A program made the position numbers and the translations under genes. A model generated the notes under the pieces. That model worked only from the letters and a program-made list of their open reading frames with translations, was not told the origin of the DNA and made no database searches. Positions 1-5,660 of a DNA stretch of 6,072 nucleotides are shown in pieces (within the stretch, counting starts at the first letter, position 1; every line of letters begins with the position of its first letter). Source of the stretch: M3007 sp037130425 (GTDB lineage: Bacteria; Bacteroidota; Bacteroidia; Chitinophagales; Saprospiraceae). The stretch spans positions 1-6,072 of the forward strand of contig JBAXTB010000350.1 in the NCBI GenBank assembly GCA_037130425.1, in the 5' to 3' direction.

Positions 1-2549
1 CCGCGTACAATCACCTTGTCGCGGTACCAATCAGCCACGATGGTTTTGAGTTGGCCGAACAGGTGAAATTGTTTGCCCGTTTCCGCGTCGTTAAAATACA
101 AGCGGATCAAATTACGGGTGAGCGCGTAAAAGATTTCCTGTTCACGGTGCTCCAACGCGTCTTTTACTTGCATTTCTGCCTTGTCGCCCGTAAACGCGCT
201 GCCGAGAATGGTGCGCAAGGGGATTTTCCAGGCTTCCACCTCAAAATTGGGCAATTCGCTGAAATCGGCGTGAATGGTTTCGCCGCTGAGTTCGTATTTG
301 TAACCGACGAGGTTGGGAAATAATATTTCATACGTTTCCTGGCGCTCCGGCAATGCTTTTACAATGGTGTGGTCCACCGGCGCCGGGGCTTCCGTAGCGC
401 CGCCCTTGAACAACTTAAACGGTACCCCGATAATATGGGCGTATTCCGGCGGAAATTTGAGCACCAAGTGCTCCGGGTTGTACTTGTGTTCGTCTTTCGG
501 TGCCACGGCTTTCCACACGGGCTTGCCGTCAACTACACTTTCATGGTACAATACCGGCACGTATTGTTTACGGCGTAATGCGCGCCCGGCCACCTGCTCG
601 CACAACAACTGGCTGCCGAATGCCCGCAAGCCCATGATGTGCGTAACGGTATTGGCGTCCCAGCCCTCCGTAAGCATACTTACACTTACCACACAACGAA
701 TATGGCTGCCGAGTTGGGCGCGTTTGCCTACGGTATTTACAACCTCGCGCAACATATCCGCGTCGGTCAGGTTTTCTACACTTTTATCCGGATGGCGCTG
801 CCGGTAATCGCGCTTAAATGCTTCAATTTCAGGCGCAAATACCTTTTTAAAATCATCATTGATCTGATTGGAATTTTCAAGCGCATCTGAATCAATCAAA
901 AGGGTTGGCGGCCTTCGTTTGGCGCGCCAATGTCCGCCGTATTCTTCATAGTTATTGAACAGGTCGCATTTGCCCGGCATGTTGGCGGTTTCGCCGTTCT
1001 CCGTGATGTATTCATAACCGGCGATATGCTTGTAAATTTCTTTGCTGACATTCGTGTTGTTGCATACGGCAATAAACACGGGCGGTTCGGTAAACATATC
1101 AGAGCCTCGCTCGCCATGCGCCCGGATACCGGCCTCGTATTGTTTGTAATGGTTGAAAAACTGATCCAGCGCCGTTTGAACGATCATCGGCAAATGGGGT
1201 CGTTCTTCACCAAGCACTTTTCCTTCTTTTTTGGCTTCAGCGCGTTGTTTCCCTGCGCCCTTTTTGGGCAATTCGTCTTTCACATGCGCGTACAGGTCGC
1301 GTAATACAGGCGTAAGTTCCTGCGTATTGTCAAATTCAGGAAGAAACGGGATTTTGACCAATCCGCTTTCGATGGCATCTGTCAATCCAAAGTCGCTGAC
1401 AATCCAAGGGAACAAGGTATAGGCGGGGTGACCACTGCCGCTCAAATAATAAGGTGTAGCGCTCAGGTCATACACTGCCCGCAATTGGAACTGTTTACCG
1501 ATTTCACGAAGACCCGTGTACCAGACCGCCGCGCGTTCGTTCTCTTCTTTGGCATTTTCATCAGCCGGCGCATCAGATTTAGTTTTTTCCTTTTCTTTCG
1601 GCAAATAGCAGTGATGCGCTTCGTCGTTGATGACCAGCAAACGGCTTCCTTTTTTGAAATTTTTAAGTAATCGCTTGATTACCTGGGTCATTTCCTCTTT
1701 GCCCTCCTGTTTTTTTCCATCGGGACCGAGTTTCCCATCAAACACGCTGCGTTTATTGCCTTGCAGGGTTTTGGGTTCGAAAGCATGGTAATTGGTTATA
1801 ACGAGCCGGGCATTTAGTCCGTCCAGCAGGCGTTCAAATCGCGGCGGTACCAAATCCCGTTCGCGGTAGTAGTCTTTGGCTTTGTTTTTATCGTGGGTAG
1901 TGTTGTCAACATAGAGTACGCCGAGCCGGTCTTTGATCGTAATTCCCGGCGCCACAAGCAAAAAATAATCACTGAACCGCGTGTCTTGGCGGTATTCTTG
2001 CCTGTTAAAATAGTGGTATAAAATAAGGGCCGCCATCACAACAGTTTTTCCTGTTCCTGTGGCCATTTTCATACATATACGCGGCAATACATCGTCTGCG
2101 GATGCCAGAGATTCCCTTAATTTATTGAGAATATGGTTGCCGGCATTGCTTTTAGGCGCAATCTCATTCAACCAAATGGCCGTTTCGATCGCCTCGCGTT
2201 GCGCGAAAAACAAGCTGCGGGTGGCATGGCGTTCCGGGTTGAGAAACCAATAACGCAATAGGTCGCGCGTCGCGCCGGTAGTGTCCGGGTAGGCCGCTTT
2301 TCGCCAGTTTCCAACTTCTGTTCTTAGTAAATTAATCAGGTGTGTGCCGTATTCCTGTGCAAGTTCGTTGACTTCAATCAGGCTGCCTTGTTTTTGCCGC
2401 ATGACGGGCATAGAATATCCACTCAAATTCGGATCAAACACCCGACGGTCTTTCCGGATGTCTTCGTAATTGAGGTTGCCCTGCAAATCCGTGGCATAGT
2501 GCCAGCGTGGTTCGAGATAGGGAGCATTCAGAATGGGATTACTTTCCAT
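1..2549 (-). CDS. Type III restriction-like endonuclease, Res (helicase/translocase) subunit, 3' end cut off by window
   Basis: This gene is open for 849 codons and runs off the left edge, so the C-terminus is missing. It encodes a superfamily 2 helicase/translocase of the type III restriction Res family, which uses ATP to move on DNA and cuts unmodified foreign DNA. Visible motifs, in order: a Q-motif-like FFAQREA at about 114-120; Walker A TGTGKT at 164-169; Walker B DEAHH at 309-313; motif III SAT at 363-365; motif V TEGWDAN at 627-633; motif VI QVAGRALRR at 652-660. A Lys/Glu-rich insert lies near 315-340. The start is well fixed: a TAA directly abuts the ATG at 2549. No Shine-Dalgarno is seen. 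Known type III Res proteins are near 970 residues with a C-terminal PD-(D/E)XK nuclease, so roughly the last 100-200 residues should be outside the window. The N-terminus (NPILNAPYLEP) and motif spacing resemble the BPTD_3080-type restriction endonucleases, from memory only. No methyltransferase gene lies on the visible upstream side. Confidence 0.92.
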   Translation of the reverse strand, partial: MESNPILNAPYLEPRWHYATDLQGNLNYEDIRKDRRVFDPNLSGYSMPVMRQKQGSLIEVNELAQEYGTHLINLLRTEVGNWRKAAYPDTTGATRDLLRYWFLNPERHATRSLFFAQREAIETAIWLNEIAPKSNAGNHILNKLRESLASADDVLPRICMKMATGTGKTVVMAALILYHYFNRQEYRQDTRFSDYFLLVAPGITIKDRLGVLYVDNTTHDKNKAKDYYRERDLVPPRFERLLDGLNARLVITNYHAFEPKTLQGNKRSVFDGKLGPDGKKQEGKEEMTQVIKRLLKNFKKGSRLLVINDEAHHCYLPKEKEKTKSDAPADENAKEENERAAVWYTGLREIGKQFQLRAVYDLSATPYYLSGSGHPAYTLFPWIVSDFGLTDAIESGLVKIPFLPEFDNTQELTPVLRDLYAHVKDELPKKGAGKQRAEAKKEGKVLGEERPHLPMIVQTALDQFFNHYKQYEAGIRAHGERGSDMFTEPPVFIAVCNNTNVSKEIYKHIAGYEYITENGETANMPGKCDLFNNYEEYGGHWRAKRRPPTLLIDSDALENSNQINDDFKKVFAPEIEAFKRDYRQRHPDKSVENLTDADMLREVVNTVGKRAQLGSHIRCVVSVSMLTEGWDANTVTHIMGLRAFGSQLLCEQVAGRALRRKQYVPVLYHESVVDGKPVWKAVAPKDEHKYNPEHLVLKFPPEYAHIIGVPFKLFKGGATEAPAPVDHTIVKALPERQETYEILFPNLVGYKYELSGETIHADFSELPNFEVEAWKIPLRTILGSAFTGDKAEMQVKDALEHREQEIFYALTRNLIRLYFNDAETGKQFHLFGQLKTIVADWYRDKVIVR

Positions 2550-2628
2550 TTATTTGGAAAACATGGTTTTAAAGTTTAGGCTTAAATAGTTTTGACGGGC
2601 AATAGTAAGTTAATTCGATGAAGTAGCA

Positions 2629-2649
2629 AAGTCTTTTTCGAAAAAACTT
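2629..2649. repeat. AT-rich hairpin with a 12-bp perfect palindrome
   Basis: TTTTTCGAAAAA at 2634-2645 is a perfect palindrome. With C2633 bulged out, the flanking AAGT (2629-2632) also pairs with ACTT (2646-2649), giving a nine-pair arm around the CG centre. It lies 80-100 bases upstream of the restriction start, inside the larger inverted repeat. It could be an operator or a weak terminator-like hairpin. Its role is unknown. Confidence 0.45.
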
Positions 2650-2664
2650 AAATTCCGAGCAACA

Positions 2665-2674
2665 ACCTTAAGGT
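2665..2674. repeat. 10-bp palindrome ACCTTAAGGT
   Basis: This is a perfect ten-base palindrome in the divergent control region, about 25 bases from the AT-rich hairpin and inside the 14-bp inverted repeat. The position suits a binding site for a dimeric regulator, but a single short palindrome may be chance. Confidence 0.35.
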
Positions 2675-2750
2675 CGGATCTACTCCTTATCCTTATAATC
2701 CCTAAACTTTAAAATGTTAAATGCCGGTTGATTTTTGGGAATCACAAGTC

Positions 2751-2863
2751 CTACCATACAAATCCCTCCTGTTAAATCCCCCCTCCCGGGAACTATCCTC
2801 CCCATTCCTCCGTTCAACCCTCATCACATTCAAACCACCAACCTTTCACAAAATCATTCCAAC
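2751..2863 (+). promoter_or_regulatory. C-rich, G-poor leader of the T9SS cargo gene (possible Rho-loading region)
   Basis: By hand count these 113 bases hold 49 C and only 5 G, far more skewed than the coding DNA on either side. If transcribed as the 5' leader of the gene starting at 2864, the RNA would be C-rich and poorly structured. That is the general character of Rho utilisation sites, so Rho-dependent attenuation is a possible inference. There is no Shine-Dalgarno; the bases before the ATG are CATTCCAAC. The skew is seen directly; the function is inferred. Confidence 0.35.
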
Positions 2864-3940
2864 ATGACAAAAAGACTCCTTTTGATGTTTGCGCTCGCCG
2901 TAACAACCCGCACCCTGTTTGCCCAACCCATTTTGCAAGGTAACGTCGTGCCGAACGTCGGCGTCGTGGTGTACAACGCCTCGGCGGACACGAATAGTGT
3001 ACAACCCGGCAATCCTGGCGCCAATTTGACCTGGAATTTTAGTTCTCTGGTGCCGCTGAGTCAGCCGCCGGTCACCCGCTACCTCGCGCCCGCAGGTACG
3101 CCGTATGCGAGCAGTTTCCCAACGGCCAACTTAGTCACCAAAGTGGGCGATGCCGATACGGCGTTGTATGCGTACGCGCGCAAAGAAGCCAATCAATACG
3201 TGCTGCTCGGCTTCAGAAGCAACCAGTACGTGGTTGATTACTCCAACCCGGATGCGCAACTCAAGTACCCGACGAATTATAACGGCACTTACAATGAAAC
3301 CTTTGCTTACACGACCGATGCGGGTACCGGATTTCCGTTTACATCCACGGGTTCGCGCACGATTAAATACGATGCTTATGGTACTTTGACCACGCCGCTG
3401 GGTACCTTTCCCAACGCCATGCGGATTAAAGCAATCACTGTACAAACGGATTCCAGTTCTTTTTTCGGCAACGAACTCATCAACCATACGGATATTCTGA
3501 CCTACGACTGGTTAGCGCCCAATCAACCCGGCGCGATTATTTCGGTTTCGTATATCCATACCATTAGTGAGACGCGTTTTCCGGGCATTGATACTATAAT
3601 TACTGAATCAGCGGTAACGAAATCGGTCAATTTCATTTCGACGGGCACCACCAGCGCCTTTACCGCACCGGATGCTCCGAAAGGACTGGTGCTGAGCGCC
3701 CTTGGCCCAAATCCGGCCACAGATCAGTTGCGCCTTGCATTTTCCATGGAAACCGGCGGTCGTATGCTTAACTGTTTCATCACGGATGCTTCGGGGCGCG
3801 TCATGCAATCTCAGCAATTGGAACCGCAAGCAGGCGAAAATGAATTTGTGATTCCCGTGGATCGATTGGCGGCGGGCGTGTACCAACTTACGCTTATGGA
3901 TGGCGCGCAGTTGCTGACGAAAAGTTGGGTGAAGGAATAA
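2864..3940 (+). CDS. Secreted protein with T9SS type A C-terminal sorting domain
   Basis: The product is a 358-residue exported protein. Residues 1-20 form a clear signal peptide (MTKRLL, hydrophobic core, LFA before Q21), which is why the ATG at 2864 is chosen over an in-frame TTG at 2735 that would add 43 Pro-rich residues in front of it. The last ~80 residues form a type IX sorting domain: GPNPATDQLRLAF at about 281-293, ITDASGRVM near 306-314, LAAGVYQLTL at 335-344, and the final TKSWVKE. After Sec export this domain directs the protein through the T9SS to the outer surface or medium and is normally removed. The middle (about 21-270) matches no enzyme family I recognise and shows no catalytic motif. 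Its YGTLTTPLGTFPNAMRIKA stretch (172-190) resembles a motif I recall from other uncharacterised Bacteroidota T9SS cargo. It is the sole gene in its transcription unit. Confidence 0.9.
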   Translation: MTKRLLLMFALAVTTRTLFAQPILQGNVVPNVGVVVYNASADTNSVQPGNPGANLTWNFSSLVPLSQPPVTRYLAPAGTPYASSFPTANLVTKVGDADTALYAYARKEANQYVLLGFRSNQYVVDYSNPDAQLKYPTNYNGTYNETFAYTTDAGTGFPFTSTGSRTIKYDAYGTLTTPLGTFPNAMRIKAITVQTDSSSFFGNELINHTDILTYDWLAPNQPGAIISVSYIHTISETRFPGIDTIITESAVTKSVNFISTGTTSAFTAPDAPKGLVLSALGPNPATDQLRLAFSMETGGRMLNCFITDASGRVMQSQQLEPQAGENEFVIPVDRLAAGVYQLTLMDGAQLLTKSWVKE

Positions 3941-4119
3941 ATGTTTTATATAGTTTATTTTAAATTATGTTAATCCGTGTAAATCTGTGTAATCTGTGGT
4001 GGGTACTTTAATAAGTCACCACAGATAACACAGATTTTCACAGATTTTAGGGTTATTTGTGTGAAAAACGATTGCTTAAAAATAGCAGCGTTTTCGTTGA
4101 ATGCTGCCATTAACACACA
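3941..4119. other. Intergenic gap after the T9SS cargo gene
   Basis: The gap has 179 AT-rich bases between two plus-strand genes. It contains the long hairpin at 3971-4047, which may end the upstream transcript. It also has a smaller inverted pair, GCAGC (4085-4089) with GCTGC (4103-4107), just ahead of the acetyltransferase. No Shine-Dalgarno or convincing promoter box was found before the start at 4120. Confidence 0.7.
3971..4047. repeat. Long imperfect inverted repeat of CACAGATT-like words; hairpin, possible terminator
   Basis: The left arm (3971-4001) and right arm (4017-4047) are reverse complements at 27 of 31 positions, separated by a 15-base loop. Each arm is itself repetitive: AATCTGTG recurs on the left, and CACAGAT recurs three times on the right. 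The structure starts about 30 bases after the stop of the T9SS cargo gene, so it could stop or stabilise that transcript, although no T-run follows. The periodic word pattern suggests a dispersed intergenic repeat family. That is an inference from pattern, since only one copy is in the window. Confidence 0.75.
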
Positions 4120-4545
4120 ATGATTATGTACCAACTATCCCTCATCTCAAACGAATCCATGCATACCATTATCCCGTTTCTTCAACTGCTAAACAGCAAA
4201 ATCGACGAAGAAATACTCAAATCCAGGCTGGATGACATGATCCAGCAAGGCTATGAATGTGTAGGCGTGTACGACCAAGGGAAACTCATCGGTATCTCAG
4301 GTCTTTGGACCCTCACCAAATACTATGTGGGTAAACATATCGAACCCGATAATGTCATCATCCATCCGGATTACCGGGGAAAGGGCATTGGCGAGTTACT
4401 GATGCAATGGATTTATGAGTACGGCCGCTTAAAAGGCTGCGTCGCCTCTGAGTTGAATTGCTATGTGGTCAACAACGACGGCATCCGGTTTTGGATGAAC
4501 CAGGGCTTTAAAATGATCGGGTTTCATTTTCAGAAAAACCTGTGA
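4120..4545 (+). CDS. GNAT family N-acetyltransferase
   Basis: This is a complete 141-residue protein of usual size for a one-domain GNAT enzyme, which moves an acetyl group from acetyl-CoA to an amine on a small molecule or protein. Motif A is clear: the strand DNVIIHP (77-83) leads into the acetyl-CoA pyrophosphate loop YRGKGIG (85-91; R86, G89, G91) and the following helix ELLMQWIYEYGRLKGC. The motif B region is ELNCYVVNNDGIRFWMNQGF (111-130), with the usual asparagine, FW and GF features. The N-terminal half supplies the expected strands (YECVGVYDQGKLIGISGLW, 45-63). The ATG at 4120 is used; a second ATG two codons later is equally possible. No signal peptide is present, so it is cytoplasmic. 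The substrate cannot be told from the sequence. It stands alone, with no partner gene close enough to suggest a pathway. Confidence 0.92.
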   Translation: MIMYQLSLISNESMHTIIPFLQLLNSKIDEEILKSRLDDMIQQGYECVGVYDQGKLIGISGLWTLTKYYVGKHIEPDNVIIHPDYRGKGIGELLMQWIYEYGRLKGCVASELNCYVVNNDGIRFWMNQGFKMIGFHFQKNL

Positions 4546-4579
4546 GTAAACAAAACGGCTTTAATTGAATCCGCCACCG

Positions 4580-4779
4580 ACTTAAGGATTTAAGATTTAA
4601 GATTACATGATTTAAGATTTTAGATGGCGCGGTAACGCTTAGCATTTCGAAAGGCCAATCCTTTGCCGTAAGCGCCCATTTCCGTTATAAATACGAATGA
4701 AGCAACCACAATAACCAGAAATACGCGACTACATCTTAAATCATGTAATCTTAAATCATGTAATCTTAAATCCTTAAGT
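4580..4779. repeat. 200-bp element bounded by 47-48 bp inverted repeats made of a 15-bp tandem unit
   Basis: The left arm (4580-4626) and right arm (4732-4779) are inverted copies that share ACTTAAGGATTTAAGATT exactly at their outer ends. Inside they differ by repeat number and small indels. The right arm holds the 15-bp unit ATCTTAAATCATGTA twice in tandem (4733-4747, 4748-4762) plus a partial third copy. The left arm has the same unit, inverted, once with partial copies. The inner 105 bases are more GC-rich and fold on their own. No transposase and no clear target duplication are seen. It could be a MITE-like element, a dispersed repeat, or a large bidirectional terminator. Confidence 0.75.
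4624..4679. repeat. Nested hairpin in the core of the 200-bp element
   Basis: CGCTTA (4636-4641) pairs with TAAGCG (4669-4674), and inside it AAAGG (4650-4654) pairs with CCTTT (4660-4664) around a CCAAT loop. An alternative outer pairing joins GGCGC (4626-4630) with GCGCC (4672-4676), competing for the same bases. The two layers make a chance palindrome less likely, but no RNA family is recognised. Confidence 0.5.
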
Positions 4780-4878
4780 TAATTACATTGTCCGATTGGC
4801 TGATAAGTGTTTAGTATAGCCAAGCCCTAAAAATAAAAAAAGCAATATTCGTTTCATAATGCTATATTGTTAATGGAT

Positions 4879-4932
4879 GAAGTTTTGCTTTCATAAGTCT
4901 TCCGCTGACGTCCGAAGTTTTCACTTTCTAAG
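4879..4932. repeat. Imperfect 19-bp direct repeat, 35-bp period
   Basis: GAAGTTTTGCTTTCATAAG (4879-4897) and GAAGTTTTCACTTTCTAAG (4914-4932) align with the shared parts GAAGTTTT, CTTTC and TAAG. The repeat lies downstream of the lipoprotein gene's stop. With only two copies and no recognised protein-binding consensus, its meaning is unknown. Confidence 0.4.
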
Positions 4933-4968
4933 GCTCGAAGCCCTGCAGCCGCGCTTGGACCTCTCAAT

Positions 4969-5367
4969 TTACCATACAGGGTTTATCCTTCCGATCTCAA
5001 GTTCCTGTCCTTTTTTATCAAAAACTTGCCAACTAATCATCGTCCCATTTTGCAAAAAATATTCCCACCGGCCAATTTGAATTCCATTTTTATATTCCCC
5101 TTTCCCTGCCAATATCCCATCAGGAAAGAATTCCCGATAATGGCCATTTAAAACGTTATTTTTATAATATTTAAGGCTGATCCGCTCCTCATCATTTTCA
5201 ATATTTGATTCAATCCAAATACCTTGTTTTAACCCATTTTTGTCGGTTATATTGGTTTTTTCGGGGATGTTTTTGTAGGCACAATTACTTAATATCAACA
5301 GTAGCGTTACAAGCGTAATTTGCCGTAATGAGAAACGATTGTTAGTCTGCCCTTGAAGGTGTATCAT
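4969..5367 (-). CDS. Small predicted lipoprotein with MORN-like (YwqK-type) repeats
   Basis: The product has 132 residues when started at the ATG at 5367. This start puts a positively charged stretch (R11, R15) and a hydrophobic core (ITLVTLLLIL, 17-26) directly before Cys29, as in a lipoprotein signal. The candidate lipobox is LSNC; Asn at -1 is atypical, so lipidation is likely but not certain. An in-frame ATG at 5436 would add 23 residues and bury the signal, and it lies in a hairpin loop, so it is disfavoured. The mature part carries degenerate MORN-like repeats: KNGLKQGIWIE (43-53), YYKNNVLNGHYREFFPDG (67-84), GEYKNGIQIGRWEYFLQNG (90-108). This pattern is known from Bacteroidota proteins often labelled YwqK family antitoxins, a label that says little about true function. 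No toxin gene is next to it. It would sit in a membrane facing the periplasm or surface. Confidence 0.75.
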   Translation of the reverse strand: MIHLQGQTNNRFSLRQITLVTLLLILSNCAYKNIPEKTNITDKNGLKQGIWIESNIENDEERISLKYYKNNVLNGHYREFFPDGILAGKGEYKNGIQIGRWEYFLQNGTMISWQVFDKKGQELEIGRINPVW

Positions 5368-5395
5368 AAGATAACGTGAGATTTTTTCGCCAAAT

Positions 5396-5415
5396 AAAAA
5401 GCACAGATCGTGCCT
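5396..5415 (-). terminator. Possible Rho-independent terminator on the minus strand
   Basis: Read on the minus strand, AGGCAC pairs with GTGCTT around a GATCT loop (5399-5415; four strong pairs plus a G-T wobble and an A-T), and further T residues follow at 5398-5396, then ATTT. The form fits an intrinsic terminator, but the stem is short. It would end a minus-strand transcript before the lipoprotein gene begins at 5367. Confidence 0.4.
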
Positions 5416-5416
5416 A

Positions 5417-5449
5417 ATTGTCGGTGTGACTCGCATTCACGCCGACAAT
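5417..5449. repeat. Strong 13-bp hairpin
   Basis: ATTGTCGGTGTGA (5417-5429) pairs with TCACGCCGACAAT (5437-5449) around a seven-base loop. Twelve of the 13 positions are Watson-Crick. The odd one (T5425/G5441) is a G-U wobble in plus-strand RNA and an A-C mismatch in minus-strand RNA. It lies directly next to the terminator-like hairpin. Possible roles are part of a small RNA, an attenuator for the lipoprotein gene, or a regulator-binding site. Confidence 0.65.
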
Positions 5450-5660
5450 ACGCTCGGTCATCGGTATAATATTTTGCGAATCATCCTCTTGCAAGGTAAA
5501 AAACGACTTTTGATACACCCTCGGAAGAAAATTAGACTTATATGCTGATCCGCAACAGTTATCGCGAAAATGAGGGTAGTTATGAGGTTGAGCGCGCCTG
5601 ATAATTTCATCCATTGGATATTTGACGCATCATAAATATTTTATTAAATATAAGTCAAAT

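Larger units (their letters stand above)
2567..2714. repeat. Perfect 14-bp inverted repeat bounding 148 bp
   Basis: The left arm TTTTAAAGTTTAGG (2567-2580) is the exact reverse complement of the right arm CCTAAACTTTAAAA (2701-2714), with 120 bases between them. The left arm sits 18 bases upstream of the restriction gene start. No target-site duplication is visible at the outer edges, so a small mobile element (MITE-like) is only one reading. A paired operator for a dimeric regulator is the other. Both arms are AT-rich, which lowers the significance somewhat. Confidence 0.6.
2550..2863. other. Divergent intergenic region between the restriction gene and the T9SS cargo gene
   Basis: These 314 bases separate two divergent starts and must hold both promoters. 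No credible open frame is present. The half next to the restriction gene is AT-rich and contains a 14-bp inverted repeat and two short palindromes. The half next to the cargo gene (about 2751-2863) is C-rich and almost free of G. I found no good match to the Bacteroidota promoter pair (TTTG near -33 with TAnnTTTG near -7) on either strand. The nearest candidate, GATTTTTG around 2730-2737, has one mismatch and no correctly spaced -33 box. Confidence 0.8.
4546..4968. other. Convergent intergenic region, repeat-rich
   Basis: These 423 bases lie between the 3' ends of the acetyltransferase (plus) and the lipoprotein gene (minus). No credible gene is present. It contains a 200-bp inverted-repeat element (4580-4779) with an internal hairpin, then an AT-rich stretch (4780-4876), then a short imperfect direct repeat (4879-4932). 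A region of this kind has to end two converging transcripts, and the inverted repeats are the only candidate structures seen. Confidence 0.75.
5368..5660. other. Divergent intergenic region between lipoprotein and FN3-like genes
   Basis: This 293-base gap holds the starts of two divergent genes. It contains two hairpins side by side (5396-5449), described separately. Beyond 5450 nothing clear is seen: short frames exist on both strands, but none shows domain sequence, start signals or a recognisable product. No tRNA or riboswitch was recognised. Confidence 0.6.

Noticed and set aside
51..2579. Many plus-strand frames of 60-164 codons
   Set aside because: They are antisense to the uninterrupted restriction gene, carry no recognisable domains, and disagree with each other in frame. 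The minus-strand reading has a full ordered set of helicase motifs.
2735..2863. N-terminal extension of the T9SS cargo protein from a TTG codon
   Set aside because: It would put 43 Pro-rich residues in front of a good signal peptide. The codons come from the C-rich leader and look noncoding.
3131..3886. Minus-strand frames of 65-118 codons inside the T9SS cargo gene
   Set aside because: They are shadows of a gene with a clear signal peptide and sorting domain, and no family is recognisable in them.
4085..4107. GCAGC/GCTGC inverted pair before the acetyltransferase as an operator
   Set aside because: A five-base stem with a 13-base loop is too short to separate from chance.
4877..5080. 67-codon plus-strand frame starting MKFCFHKSSADV
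   Set aside because: It overlaps the 3' end of the lipoprotein gene in antisense, its first part covers the direct repeat, and it shows no domain or start signal.
5542..5601. 19-residue plus-strand frame MLIRNSYRENEGSYEVERA
   Set aside because: It is too short to judge and has no ribosome site and no known match. It is likely chance.
5414..5614. 66-codon minus-strand frame starting MDEIIRRAQPHN
   Set aside because: It has no recognisable domain, and its last dozen codons lie in a 13-bp RNA-like stem. It would also overlap the long form of the lipoprotein. I treat it as noncoding, with some doubt because its stop abuts a terminator-like hairpin.
5617..5624. GATATTTG as a Bacteroidota -7 promoter box for the FN3-like gene
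   Set aside because: It matches seven of eight positions of TAnnTTTG, but the nearest upstream TTG is 26 bases away, too far for a -33 box.
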